From: Motilimonas cestriensis
GTDB lineage: Bacteria > Pseudomonadota > Gammaproteobacteria > Enterobacterales > CBDFNC01
Reading direction: 5' to 3'
Assembly (NCBI RefSeq): GCF_021295315.1
Contig: NZ_JAIMJA010000002.1
Coordinates: 286,785 to 350,784, forward strand
DNA: 64,000 nucleotides
Shown here: piece by piece, positions 9,127-17,073 of the stretch
How the letters are laid out: the number at the start of each line of letters is the position of its first letter
Numbering within the stretch: position 1 is the stretch's first letter
Program-made: the position numbers and the translations under genes
The notes under the pieces: model-generated
The model's database searches: none
What the model saw: only the letters and a program-made list of their open reading frames with translations
Told to the model about the DNA's origin: nothing

Positions 9127-10587
9127 TTATTTTTTCCAAAAGTGTGGCAATAACATGGCTAATACTGTGAAGTACTCCAACCGACCAAGAATCATTGCCA
9201 AATTTAATATCCAGATGCCAGTATCAGAGACAGGTTGGAAATTGCTTGCCACTACGCCAAAACCAGGGCCAAGTACATTGATACACGCAACCACCGCCGT
9301 GAAGGACGACCAAAAATCAAGCCCTGTTACCATCATCAGTAAGGTGAACACTACCGTGCTCAGCGCAGCAAGAGACATAAAAGCCATCACAGCATTAGTC
9401 ACGTCGGAGGGCACCACACGCCCTTGATAGCGAATAGGTAAAATGGCTCTAGGATGAATAAGCTGGCGAATTTCTCGTCGAATGACTTTGAAAGTGATGA
9501 TGTCACGCACGAATTTGTTGCCCCCTGCGGTTGAGCCTGAGCAACCACCAAGATAGGCACAAAAAACCAAAAAAAATGCGCTTGCCGCAGGCCAACTGCC
9601 CAAGTCCGCCGCCCCAAATCCAGTACTGGTCATAAATGAGATAACACTGAAAATGGCAAAACTGAGTGAGGTAAAAAAATCATCGTAAGCAGAATGGTTA
9701 AAGAGGTACCCGCCTAAAACAAAAGAGAGCGCAATCGCGGTCAGTATGAAGACTCTCGACTCCTCATCGGAAGCATACAGACGTAACCCTTTAAAGCCAT
9801 TTCGAAACACACGGAAATGAAGGCCGAAACTTATCGCCCCCAACATCATAAAAATGTTGGACAACATAAGGATGAGGTGGCTTTCAAAATGCCACATACT
9901 GGCGTCATGTGTCGAGAATCCCCCTGTTGAAACGGTGGTAAAACTGTGTGCGATGGCATCGTAACCCGACATTCCTGCTAAATAGTAAGCCAACGCACAC
10001 GCAACGGTAATCGCAAGATACACGCCCCAAAGGTAGTGCGCAGTCTTATTGATACGTGGCGAAAGTTTATCATCCTTAATCGGACCTGGCGTTTCTGCTT
10101 TAAGCAGCCGCATTCCACCGACATTGAGCATGGGCAGTACCGCGACGACAAAAATCACCACACCCAGCCCGCCCATCCACTGAAGAAATTGACGATACAG
10201 CAGAAAAGACTTCGGCATCTCATCTAATCCCGTCAAAACTGTTGCTCCCGTCGTCGTTAAGGCGCTGATGGACTCAAATACCGCATCTGTCATGCTCACC
10301 TGAGTAACGAAATGAATCGGTAATGCACCTAAAAAACCAGTTAAAACCCAAGTTAAACTGGCAAAAATCAACGCATCTCGAAAAGTGACTTTATGCAGTT
10401 CACTTTTTCTCAACATTACGGACAATAAAAAGGCGCTGACTATCATCACGACCGAAGGGGATAAAAAGTCACTGGATATACGATCTTGAAATACAAACAG
10501 CGATAACAGGCCAAACGTGCCTTGTACAATCCCCATCCAAAGCATAGGCATGACCAATAATCGAAGTGTATTCTTGATATTAATCAC
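9127..10587 (-). CDS. trkH: TrkH-type potassium transporter subunit (proximal copy)
   Basis: 486 residues with the TrkH pore repeats ALTTTGATV, VSTGGFSTH, TSTGFGAAD and VLGPGFGVV, plus PGPIKDDKLSPRI between the first two repeats as in TrkH. Its start overlaps the response-regulator stop by 8 bp and its end is 13 bp from ktrA, so it is tightly within the operon. The last filter loop (GPGFG) differs from GIGYG of the distal copy, hinting at different K+ selectivity or affinity; the functional meaning is inferred. Confidence 0.9.
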   Translation of the reverse strand: MINIKNTLRLLVMPMLWMGIVQGTFGLLSLFVFQDRISSDFLSPSVVMIVSAFLLSVMLRKSELHKVTFRDALIFASLTWVLTGFLGALPIHFVTQVSMTDAVFESISALTTTGATVLTGLDEMPKSFLLYRQFLQWMGGLGVVIFVVAVLPMLNVGGMRLLKAETPGPIKDDKLSPRINKTAHYLWGVYLAITVACALAYYLAGMSGYDAIAHSFTTVSTGGFSTHDASMWHFESHLILMLSNIFMMLGAISFGLHFRVFRNGFKGLRLYASDEESRVFILTAIALSFVLGGYLFNHSAYDDFFTSLSFAIFSVISFMTSTGFGAADLGSWPAASAFFLVFCAYLGGCSGSTAGGNKFVRDIITFKVIRREIRQLIHPRAILPIRYQGRVVPSDVTNAVMAFMSLAALSTVVFTLLMMVTGLDFWSSFTAVVACINVLGPGFGVVASNFQPVSDTGIWILNLAMILGRLEYFTVLAMLLPHFWKK

Positions 10588-11278
10588 AGGGAGGCTCCAT
10601 CGAAACTAAACGGTAGCCAATCCCTGATTCGGTTTTAATGAGTTGTTGTTCGTCTGCACTGTCGTTGAGTTTTTTACGCAACTGGCTAACCAGTACGCGC
10701 AGGTAATGGGTATCGTCGGTATGACTTTCGCCCCACACTTCTCTCAACAAGTCTGTTTGCTTCACAAGTTGCCCAGGTGCAATCATGAGCATTTCAAGAA
10801 ACGCAAACTCCTTTTTGGTCAGAATCACTTCGGTATCGTACAGCCAACATTGATGGGTACTTTTTTGTAGCTTGACCCCACTAAAAGTAACGATATCGTC
10901 GCTAAAATGGTTACTGACCAAGTCTCGCAGCAGTACCTTGATCCGTACAATAAGTTCTTTAATGCCAAACGGCTTACTGAGGTAGTCGTTAGCTCCTGCT
11001 TCAAGCAAGCGGATCTTCTCTTCTTCTTGATCGCGTGCCGTTAGGATGAGCACAGGTGTTTTACTTGACTGACGGATCATCGATAGAAACTCGATACCAT
11101 CGCCATCAGGCAATCCTAAGTCGAGCACCACTACATGCGGCTGAACACGATCAAATTGCACTTCTGCCGTCGCTAACGAGTCTGCCCCCACGTAATCAAA
11201 GCCTTCAGCCGCCAAAGAAATGCGCATAAAGGTTTGGATTTGAGGCTCATCATCCACCACCAGTATTTTGTAGTTCAA
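10580..11278 (-). CDS. KdpE-like OmpR-family response regulator
   Basis: 232 residues. The receiver domain has the acidic pocket VVDDEP, phosphoacceptor aspartate in VVLDLGLPDGDG (about D53) and the TARD...KPF signature. A C-terminal winged helix (TKKEFAFLEML, VSQLRKKL, IGYRL) follows. The preceding kinase gene ends one base upstream of its ATG, and it overlaps trkH downstream. The likely role is control of the K+ uptake genes behind it, by analogy with KdpDE, although no kdpFABC is present. Confidence 0.9.
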   Translation of the reverse strand: MNYKILVVDDEPQIQTFMRISLAAEGFDYVGADSLATAEVQFDRVQPHVVVLDLGLPDGDGIEFLSMIRQSSKTPVLILTARDQEEEKIRLLEAGANDYLSKPFGIKELIVRIKVLLRDLVSNHFSDDIVTFSGVKLQKSTHQCWLYDTEVILTKKEFAFLEMLMIAPGQLVKQTDLLREVWGESHTDDTHYLRVLVSQLRKKLNDSADEQQLIKTESGIGYRLVSMEPPCD

Positions 11279-12319
11279 TTACTGCTCTCCCTGTTGACTG
11301 CTTGGCAGCGAAATCCGAATTAAACAACCTTGTTGTACTTCTACACATTCGATATGGCCTTGATGGGCTGAGACCACGCCTTTTGCCACACTCAATCCAA
11401 TGCCTGAGCCAGAATCGTCACTTCTTTTTTCCTTGCCTGAATAAAACAGCTCGAACATTCGTTCTGCTTCATCGGGTTGCAGTGATTGCCCTTGGTTGTA
11501 AACCTCAATCACCACATTCTGCTGACTCTGATAAATCGTCACACTAACCTGTTTATCTTTGGGGGAATAGCGCAACGCATTGTCCAACACATTGAATAAC
11601 GCCTGCTCTAGCAAAGCCCGACTAACCTCAACCAATGAAACCGCCCCATTGACGACCACCTCAATACTTGTGGCGGATGAAGAGAAACGGCCAATGACGC
11701 TTTTTACAATGTGCACAATGGATTCTTGTTGCTTCTGGATACGAACCACGCCGTGCTGCAATTTCGTCGCTTGCAAAAGGTTCTCTATGTATTGGTGTAA
11801 ACGATGGCTTTCTTTGATTGCACTGTCGAGCAGTTCATCCTTTTCTTTGGCTTGCAGTTGCATCTGGTATTCTTTGAAGGTAGTAAGATTACCAATAATC
11901 CCCGCGAGCGGCGTTCTCAAATCATGGGATACAGAGAGCAAAATTTGGTGGCGCAATTGAACTTGTTCTAGCGCATTTTGTTGGCGTCGATATCGCTCAG
12001 CGAGCTGACTGGTAGTAAAGGCAACCACAATAAAAACAAGTAAGTTGATGATGTCATCCAAGTGGAACATCTGAAGCGAATACCGAGGCGTGGTAAAGAG
12101 AAAGTTGAAACTGACGGCTTCGGCAATCGCAGCCACATAAGCTATCCGCGAGTCACATTGGAGCGCAATCACAACGATAGAAAGTTGTAGTATCAGTAAC
12201 ACCGCGATGGTTGAGCCTGACCAGTGATCAAGCCCTAAAGATACGACAAGAGCGAGAATAAGCACCGATGCTGATAAGAAATAACGCTTCTGTAGCCAAC
12301 TCATTGTCATATAAATCAT
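11279..12319 (-). CDS. KdpD-like histidine kinase lacking the N-terminal sensor
   Basis: About 346 residues from the ATG at 12319. ATGs at 12310 and 12304 are alternatives, and the open frame extends to 12400. It has four transmembrane segments (DUF4118, as in the KdpD membrane domain), then HisKA with SVSHDLRTPLAG (H132), an N-box VLDNALRYSP and a G-box GSGIGLSVAKG. Canonical KdpD is ~890 residues with a KdpD/Usp N-terminal half; that half is absent. Signal input must therefore come through the membrane part or another protein. It is the first gene of the K+ uptake operon. Confidence 0.85.
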   Translation of the reverse strand: MIYMTMSWLQKRYFLSASVLILALVVSLGLDHWSGSTIAVLLILQLSIVVIALQCDSRIAYVAAIAEAVSFNFLFTTPRYSLQMFHLDDIINLLVFIVVAFTTSQLAERYRRQQNALEQVQLRHQILLSVSHDLRTPLAGIIGNLTTFKEYQMQLQAKEKDELLDSAIKESHRLHQYIENLLQATKLQHGVVRIQKQQESIVHIVKSVIGRFSSSATSIEVVVNGAVSLVEVSRALLEQALFNVLDNALRYSPKDKQVSVTIYQSQQNVVIEVYNQGQSLQPDEAERMFELFYSGKEKRSDDSGSGIGLSVAKGVVSAHQGHIECVEVQQGCLIRISLPSSQQGEQ

Positions 12320-12693
12320 TTGAAAGAGAATCTTATCGGCGACTCTATCAGATACGGAACAAGGGTTCGCGTAAAAAAAGCGTAAAAAAAGGCGCAGCAC
12401 AATGGTTCGAGTTGAATTCGGCGAGAGCTCATGAAACTGAAATCACCGGCTACGCAAAGTCCCAGATTGGTTACCTTAGCGCGGAAAAAGCTTCTTAAAG
12501 TAACACGAGAACATGCCGCTACCGCAAGCAACAAGTTAGATAGCACCAGCAAAGCAATTAGGAACCGTTGCCATCGATTCTCTAATCTAATTGCTGTGCC
12601 TTGCCATTTTCCAGAGGTTTTCAAATATGCAAGCAAAAAAAATGTGTAAGAAATATGCTGCTCCATCCGTCTATTTAGATACAAGGTTAAGTT
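12320..12693. other. Region upstream of the K+ operon, no firm gene
   Basis: Divergent promoter region between the kinase gene and the 94-codon gene at 12694. Two open frames overlap in antisense (a basic 72-codon frame at 12431-12649 on plus and a longer one on minus). Neither has a good ribosome site or a recognisable domain, so I call neither. Confidence 0.4.
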
Positions 12694-12978
12694 ATGAGGA
12701 TCATCACTATGTGTTCATCACCAAAATCAAGCGGTCACGTCCATATTAATCGAGCACCTATAAAAGCGTTTGGCGAAGGCCTTACAAAAGAACAGCGCTT
12801 ACATTTTGTAGAAGTGGCCAATCGTGCCGATGAGCGTCGCCAACAAAGACTTGAAGCCAAGCGTCGCTGGGAGCAAAAACATAATACTGGCAGAAGCAAA
12901 CAGCAACATATATCCAAGTTACCTCAAGATGCTTATTCAGCGAGAATTTGTAGGCTGTTAGGCGTGACGCTGATTTGA
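12694..12978 (+). CDS. Small hypothetical protein, 3' end in a hairpin repeat
   Basis: 94 residues, basic and charged, with a helical stretch EQRLHFVEVANRADERRQQR. ATG at 12694 has AAGG 7-8 bases upstream. No family recognised. From about 12928 the frame runs through a dispersed hairpin repeat, so the last ~17 residues (DAYSARICRLLGVTLI) are repeat-encoded. The protein may thus be a truncated or repeat-extended version of a longer one. It is divergent from the K+ operon. Confidence 0.45.
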   Translation: MRIITMCSSPKSSGHVHINRAPIKAFGEGLTKEQRLHFVEVANRADERRQQRLEAKRRWEQKHNTGRSKQQHISKLPQDAYSARICRLLGVTLI

Positions 12979-13036
12979 GACATAGTTATTCTACGTTGAA
13001 AATCAGCAACAAAGCATAACAGCCTACAAAACTCGC
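12912..13036. repeat. Hairpin repeat (MITE-like)
   Basis: TTTGTAGGCTGTTA (12947-12960) and its exact complement (13017-13030) form a 14 bp stem, extended inside by GCTGATTT (12969-12976) and AAATCAGC (13000-13007). The flank TCCAAGTTACCTCAAGATGC precedes it. The type looks like short dispersed non-coding repeats of Vibrio-like genomes; I cannot search for copies. Confidence 0.7.
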
Positions 13037-13101
13037 CCTTTGGGAGCCGACAGGCTTACCATTCAACTGGCGTTTTGGACAATAAAAGAAAGAGGCTCAG
13101 C

Positions 13102-13296
13102 TCAGTCCTCTTTCTTCTCATACTCTTCCAAGTCTTCAATGTGCCACAGCTTGTTTCGTGTATTTCGGTTGATACGAGGTTGTGGCAAGCTGCTATCTTT
13201 AATTCTTCGCCAGAGCGTCGTATAGCTAATGTGGTAACGAGCCATCACTTCGTAAAACGTTAGAAAAGGGGTTACTTGGTAAGCTACTGCTGTCAT
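13102..13296 (-). CDS. AlpA/MerR-like small DNA-binding protein
   Basis: 64 residues from the ATG at 13296, chosen because AGGAG lies 7 bases ahead; upstream ATGs are too close to that site. Sequence FLTFYEVMARYHISYTTLWRRI is a helix-turn-helix, followed by LPQPRI and LWHIEDLEEYE as in AlpA-type regulators and excisionases (PF05930). Such proteins drive integrase or prophage gene expression or act as recombination directionality factors. Here no integrase is present. It is not similar in any obvious way to SXT Xis. Confidence 0.65.
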   Translation of the reverse strand: MTAVAYQVTPFLTFYEVMARYHISYTTLWRRIKDSSLPQPRINRNTRNKLWHIEDLEEYEKKED

Positions 13297-13439
13297 CTGC
13301 ATTCTCCTGAAAATCAATGTAAAGCTATCATCGCCTGATTCATCACCGGTTGATGGTCAGAAAGATGCATGATTTGTTCAGAAGATCTGCCTTATGAAAA
13401 CACTGGTATCATTATTCAGTTTACCAAACGTCCAATTTG

Positions 13440-13454
13440 CGGCGCAAAGCGCCG
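13440..13454. terminator. Short hairpin past hipA
   Basis: CGGCGC-AAA-GCGCCG lies 56 bp past the hipA stop. Strong stem but no clear T-run, so a weak terminator or only a transcript-end stabiliser. Confidence 0.35.
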
Positions 13455-13509
13455 TAAAATAGCGTGAAGTTAAACCATCTCGATATGTACCGTTCTACCT
13501 ACTAGGAAT

Positions 13510-14724
13510 TCAGCGTAGCGGTATGCTTCGTAAGTGCGTTTCGATGGCTTCAATCACTGACTTAGTAAGGGGTAAATGCGCTTTTTCTTTCGCCCATACC
13601 TCATGGAAGCCTGCTACAGTTTGCTTTGCGGTATCTAACACCAATTTTTCTGGCAACATGGCTTTAGCCACTAAGTGTGATAGCTCATCCAGCGTGAAAT
13701 CGCTGAATTTCTTGCTACGGCTAACCTTAAGCGACGCACTATCATCTGGGATATAAGGAATGGTTGAAACAAAGTCATAAGCAGGTGCAATAGACGCTGT
13801 GCGCTTATCTTTGTAGATCACAGACCAATTCTTCAAATGCATATCAGCATTTCCAATTAGAGTGTTGAACACCAATCGGCGAGTAAATTCTGCAATATCA
13901 TCGTCTTGCCCTTCAATACCGATAACCTGAGCAATATTGCGCATACTGGCTTTTTTGTATTTATCTTGAGGATAAACGCCAAACACTTGCGCAAAGTCCT
14001 CAATGTGCACAGCTTGACCATCTGCACGGTCAAAACGTTTGATCACAAACGCACTGTCACCAAATTTGCCAATGCCATTTGGGATATTAGCAATCTGATC
14101 AATGGAAAGTAACTGAGTCTCGGGCACATCCATTCCCAACATGCGAGCCAATTCCATCATCGAATATTCATTTTCTGGCACCGCGTCAAATCGAGATGAC
14201 GGCAACTTCACAATCCAAGAGCCACCTTGACCGGTTGCAGGAATAGTCAAACCACCGTTTGCCTCTTGTACGGCTGAAAACTTCAACTGTACACCCGCTA
14301 ATGAAAAACGCATTGGAACATCTATTTTCGTTTCATCGTCAATGTCTTGATGCACATTAGGCGGCAGCGCTTCACCATCCGCCGGTTCAACCGTGATCGC
14401 GCCTGCTAAATCTTGCCCTAGCACCCACAATAGAAAAAATTCCCGTGCTGGGTTCACACCGGCACGCTCAGCCAGGTAATTACGCATGGTTTCTTCTGGT
14501 AAAAGGTTGGAAAAAAACGGGGTTAACTTGGTCTGAGTAGGTTTGAAATCAGTCAGCAAGCCACCTAGCGAATCTTTAAAGCCAAGTCCTAATACGGGCC
14601 GTGATTCGTCATTAATGTACGAATCCATAAAGGCAAAAAGTGTTCTGTCATTGCCCACGTTGGTGATCGTTGCGATGGGCTCACCGTACAGCAAAACGTT
14701 GAGCGTAGAGACATTGTTAGTCAT
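13510..14724 (-). CDS. hipA: HipA-family serine/threonine kinase toxin
   Basis: 404 residues. HipA_N domain (1-~110), then the kinase fold with SLAGVQLKFS, WIVKLPSSRF...ENEYSMMELA, FVIKRFDR, the catalytic NTLIGNADMHLKNWS (HLKN) and the metal-binding APAYDFVST. HipA of E. coli phosphorylates glutamyl-tRNA synthetase and causes persistence; targets of other HipA proteins differ. The start overlaps the hipB end by 8 bp, a typical hipBA arrangement. All catalytic motifs appear intact, so it is probably an active toxin that stabilises the island. Confidence 0.92.
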   Translation of the reverse strand: MTNNVSTLNVLLYGEPIATITNVGNDRTLFAFMDSYINDESRPVLGLGFKDSLGGLLTDFKPTQTKLTPFFSNLLPEETMRNYLAERAGVNPAREFFLLWVLGQDLAGAITVEPADGEALPPNVHQDIDDETKIDVPMRFSLAGVQLKFSAVQEANGGLTIPATGQGGSWIVKLPSSRFDAVPENEYSMMELARMLGMDVPETQLLSIDQIANIPNGIGKFGDSAFVIKRFDRADGQAVHIEDFAQVFGVYPQDKYKKASMRNIAQVIGIEGQDDDIAEFTRRLVFNTLIGNADMHLKNWSVIYKDKRTASIAPAYDFVSTIPYIPDDSASLKVSRSKKFSDFTLDELSHLVAKAMLPEKLVLDTAKQTVAGFHEVWAKEKAHLPLTKSVIEAIETHLRSIPLR

Positions 14725-15037
14725 CGTCGTCTTCCTCTAAATGATATGCGGGCGACATTGACTCACGCTCATCGCTGATGCCGTTAATACCTTGGCCACT
14801 TCGAATGATCGACTTGATGGCAGGTACAGATTTTTTAGGCGCAACCAATAGCTCTAGGTCGAGTACACGGGCAAGTGCAATCAAACTGGATATTCTTAAA
14901 TCAACACCGCCAGACTCGATTTTAGAAATATGGCTTTGAGGCACACCCGAACGAGCACTTAACTCTCTCTGGCTAAACCCCTTTCGTACCCGAGCTTCTC
15001 GAAGACTTTCTAGTATCTGCTCTGTTACATAGCTCAT
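14717..15037 (-). CDS. hipB: HipB-like XRE antitoxin
   Basis: 106 residues from the ATG at 15037 (MSYVTEQI); the frame is open to 15091 but the added residues are hydrophobic and unlike HipB. XRE helix-turn-helix at about residues 18-55 (QRELSARSGVPQSHISKIE). The C-terminus is very acidic, ending LEEDDDD. HipB binds HipA and represses the operon. Dyads TATCAA...TTGATA lie ~90 bp upstream of the start. Confidence 0.88.
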   Translation of the reverse strand: MSYVTEQILESLREARVRKGFSQRELSARSGVPQSHISKIESGGVDLRISSLIALARVLDLELLVAPKKSVPAIKSIIRSGQGINGISDERESMSPAYHLEEDDDD

Positions 15038-15128
15038 TTCGATACGCCTTAATGCATCAATTAAGAATAAATATATACAAAAACATATCACCCAAATCTC
15101 GCAAACACAAGAATGATTAGCTATTATG

Positions 15129-15155
15129 TATCAAAAACCAAAAATTGATATATCA
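15129..15155. promoter_or_regulatory. Candidate HipB operator dyads
   Basis: TATCAA-N10-TTGATA (15129-15150) and the overlapping perfect palindrome TGATATATCA (15146-15155) lie upstream of hipB. E. coli HipB binds TATCC-N8-GGATA, and the TATCA/TGATA arms here resemble that plan. Confidence 0.5.
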
Positions 15156-15825
15156 TTACACATAGACAGGTGCAGATATTTGTAATTGACAAAAGAGAGA
15201 TGCCCTAGCTGATAATCGCGAACTGACGCATCAAATCCCCGAAGTACTTTTGCCGCTCAGCCCATATACAGCAAGGGCTACAGAAGAACTCGTGTCAAAT
15301 AGCCGAAGGATAAGTGTAACAAAAAAGGAAGTTTGTACACAGTCGCAGGAAATTTTGTACACACAGGCCGAAAAAATGAGTACAAAATGATGGTGTAAAC
15401 AGCAATTAAATTTGAAGGTAAGTCCGATATCTCAATTAGCAATAATCGTATTGTTTCGCTTCAATAATCTTCCAAAATAGACACTAAACCAAAAATCACA
15501 CCAAGAATACATCCCTTCATTGAGTTTTGTAATTTGGTACAGAAGAAAATATTTACCAAAAAAGAAACCCTTTTTAACGGCAGTACTTTTCACGCCAAAC
15601 CCAGTAAACAAAAGCCCTACAGCCAGATTTGTATCATGGGATTTTCGCCAAAGGCCTCTAAAACGGAATTTGTACTCAAGTTTGTACACACTTTCCGAGG
15701 TTACGCTTGAACATCATTGAAAAGAATAGAAACGAGAAAAAGACAAAAAGTCTTTAAACTCAGTACGTAGAGATGTGATTGTGGTGTGCAATGAAAGGTG
15801 ATTTTAAGCGTTGAAAGGCTGGGCG
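15156..15825. other. Left end of island, gene-free, repeat-bearing
   Basis: About 670 bp with no supportable gene; an 85-codon minus frame at 15432-15689 lacks any recognisable feature. In an intact SXT/R391 ICE this end carries int. It holds five copies of TTTGTACAC or TTTGTACTC: 15332, 15354, 15378 (inverted), 15669 and 15681. A recombinase arm-site region is plausible. Confidence 0.5.
15669..15694. repeat. Paired TTTGTACAC motifs inside the island
   Basis: TTTGTACTC at 15669 and TTTGTACACACTTT at 15681 are spaced 12 bp start to start. The same pair, same spacing and same downstream CACTTT occurs upstream of prfC at 3973/3985 and at 15913/15925. Confidence 0.7.
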
Positions 15826-15896
15826 GCATCGGGGTGAGAGATGATAGCGAAAGTTCTTCGATTTTTGATTTCATTGAGAAAATCTTGGTTTGCCAT
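15804..15896 (-). pseudogene. prfC: prfC 5' stump, 30 codons
   Basis: Starts [18 protein letters not shown], continues to SHPDA in RF3 frame, then leaves prfC homology (AQPFNA, stop). This is the chromosomal 5' end cut off by the island. It still has the full upstream region, so a short peptide may be made. Confidence 0.85.
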
Positions 15897-16014
15897 GTAT
15901 AAATTCTTTTAGTTTGTACACGGATTTGTACACACTTTTGGAAGTACTCTTTTCAGTTCTTCGCTTGTCAAATCCGTCGTGTTAACCGTAATTGGCCGCT
16001 ATTTTCGCTGATCT
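15826..16014. repeat. Island boundary repeat, distal copy (attL-like)
   Basis: Second copy of the ~190 bp prfC 5'/upstream repeat (partner 3886-4076). It joins the island to the Sua5 gene, so the ancestral order was probably sua5-prfC-yjjV on the minus strand. Confidence 0.85.
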
Positions 16015-16062
16015 GGGCGTTAAACAACCAATGGTTCTTAATCGCTCGCCAATCATTTGGCA

Positions 16063-17061
16063 CTAGTAAGAAGCCGCGCGCGATAACCTATCGTTAATCG
16101 CACGCCAATCATCACTTTGTGGTGGTAGCTCAACCAAAATGTTCGCAACTCCCAGTTGGTCAACTTGGTATAAGGTGACATATAACTGCTGGCCATATAA
16201 AGCGGCATCGGTTGGCATTTCGCGCCATTGCGAGGCAGTTAACCCAGCGGCTTTCGCCTGCACAATGGCTTGTTCTGACCATAATAGCAGGTAATTAGCT
16301 TGCCCTTGCAACTCAGCCATATCAGCCACCAGCAGCTCAGTGGTCACTAATCGAGCCGGGGTAATAGGCTGATAATGAGCCTTAACATTACCCGGTACCA
16401 CTTCAACATGCTGCTTTGGCATCTCAACATCACAGCCTAGGGCAACATCCAGCTGCTGTTTCGTGATGGGGCCGGCGCGTAAAATACGCGGTTGCTCACT
16501 AACTAAATCTAAAATAGTAGATTCTAATCCGTGCGCACAAGGCCCGCCATCAAGTACCGCGGCAATACGCCCATGTAAGCCTTTACTGACTTGCTCTGCA
16601 ATAGTTGGGCTAAGTTGTTTATAACGATTAGCTGACGGCGCCGCCAGTCCGCTATCTAGCTGCGCTAATACCGACAAAAACAACGGGTGAGCTGGCACTC
16701 TTAAGGCAATGGTATCAAGGCCGCCGGTCACCACGTCATCAACATGAGGCGCTTTTTTCAGTAATAAAGTTAACGGCCCCGGCCAAAATTGCTCGGCCAA
16801 TGCATAAGCTGTTGCAGGAATATCTGCGGCCCACTTTTCAAGGTGTGATACATCAGGAATATGGACGATTAAAGGGTGATTTTTAGGCCGACCTTTGGCG
16901 GCGAAAATTTTGTCTACCGCTTGTGCATTGGCGGCATCTGCCGCTAGGCCGTAAACGGTTTCCGTGGGCAAGGCCACACACTCACCTTGTTGTAATAGCT
17001 GCACAGCTTGGCTCACTGCTTCATCACCATTTAGCAATAAGGTTTCATAGTTTTGGCTCAT
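16063..17061 (-). CDS. L-threonylcarbamoyladenylate synthase, Sua5 type
   Basis: 332 residues: YrdC domain (about 8-205, with ALPTETVYGLAADA, KGRPKNHPLI and APSANRYKQLSPT) plus a C-terminal Sua5 domain (about 230-330). The enzyme makes TC-AMP from threonine, bicarbonate and ATP for the t6A37 modification of ANN-decoding tRNAs. The short TsaC of E. coli (190 residues) lacks the second domain. It is the last gene of a minus-strand cluster with dabBA and cysD, 12 bp after the zinc-ribbon gene. It uses bicarbonate, a loose metabolic tie to DabAB. Confidence 0.93.
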   Translation of the reverse strand: MSQNYETLLLNGDEAVSQAVQLLQQGECVALPTETVYGLAADAANAQAVDKIFAAKGRPKNHPLIVHIPDVSHLEKWAADIPATAYALAEQFWPGPLTLLLKKAPHVDDVVTGGLDTIALRVPAHPLFLSVLAQLDSGLAAPSANRYKQLSPTIAEQVSKGLHGRIAAVLDGGPCAHGLESTILDLVSEQPRILRAGPITKQQLDVALGCDVEMPKQHVEVVPGNVKAHYQPITPARLVTTELLVADMAELQGQANYLLLWSEQAIVQAKAAGLTASQWREMPTDAALYGQQLYVTLYQVDQLGVANILVELPPQSDDWRAINDRLSRAASY

Positions 17062-17073
17062 GCTTTTTTATTC

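Larger units (their letters stand above)
3886..15848. mobile_element. SXT/R391-related island in prfC, integrase-less
   Basis: A ~12 kb insertion separates yrdC/sua5 and a prfC 5' stump from intact prfC. It is bounded by direct repeats of prfC sequence and has a SetR-type repressor at the prfC end. Cargo is a K+ uptake operon, an AlpA-like regulator and HipAB. Integrase, xis, setCD, relaxase and conjugation genes, which a complete SXT/R391 ICE of 80-100 kb would carry, are not seen. So it is a deletion remnant, or an element relying on another ICE in trans. Paired TTTGTACAC repeats at the left end could be leftover recombinase arm sites. Confidence 0.75.

Noticed and set aside
12431..12649. 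Basic 72-codon frame on plus, with a longer frame antisense to it
   Set aside because: Neither has a good ribosome site or a recognisable domain, and each is the shadow of the other. I left both uncalled.
15432..15689. 85-codon minus frame at the island's left end, checked as an integrase remnant
   Set aside because: No tyrosine-recombinase motif (R..HxxR..Y) or any other feature is visible, and its start lies in the TTTGTACAC pair.
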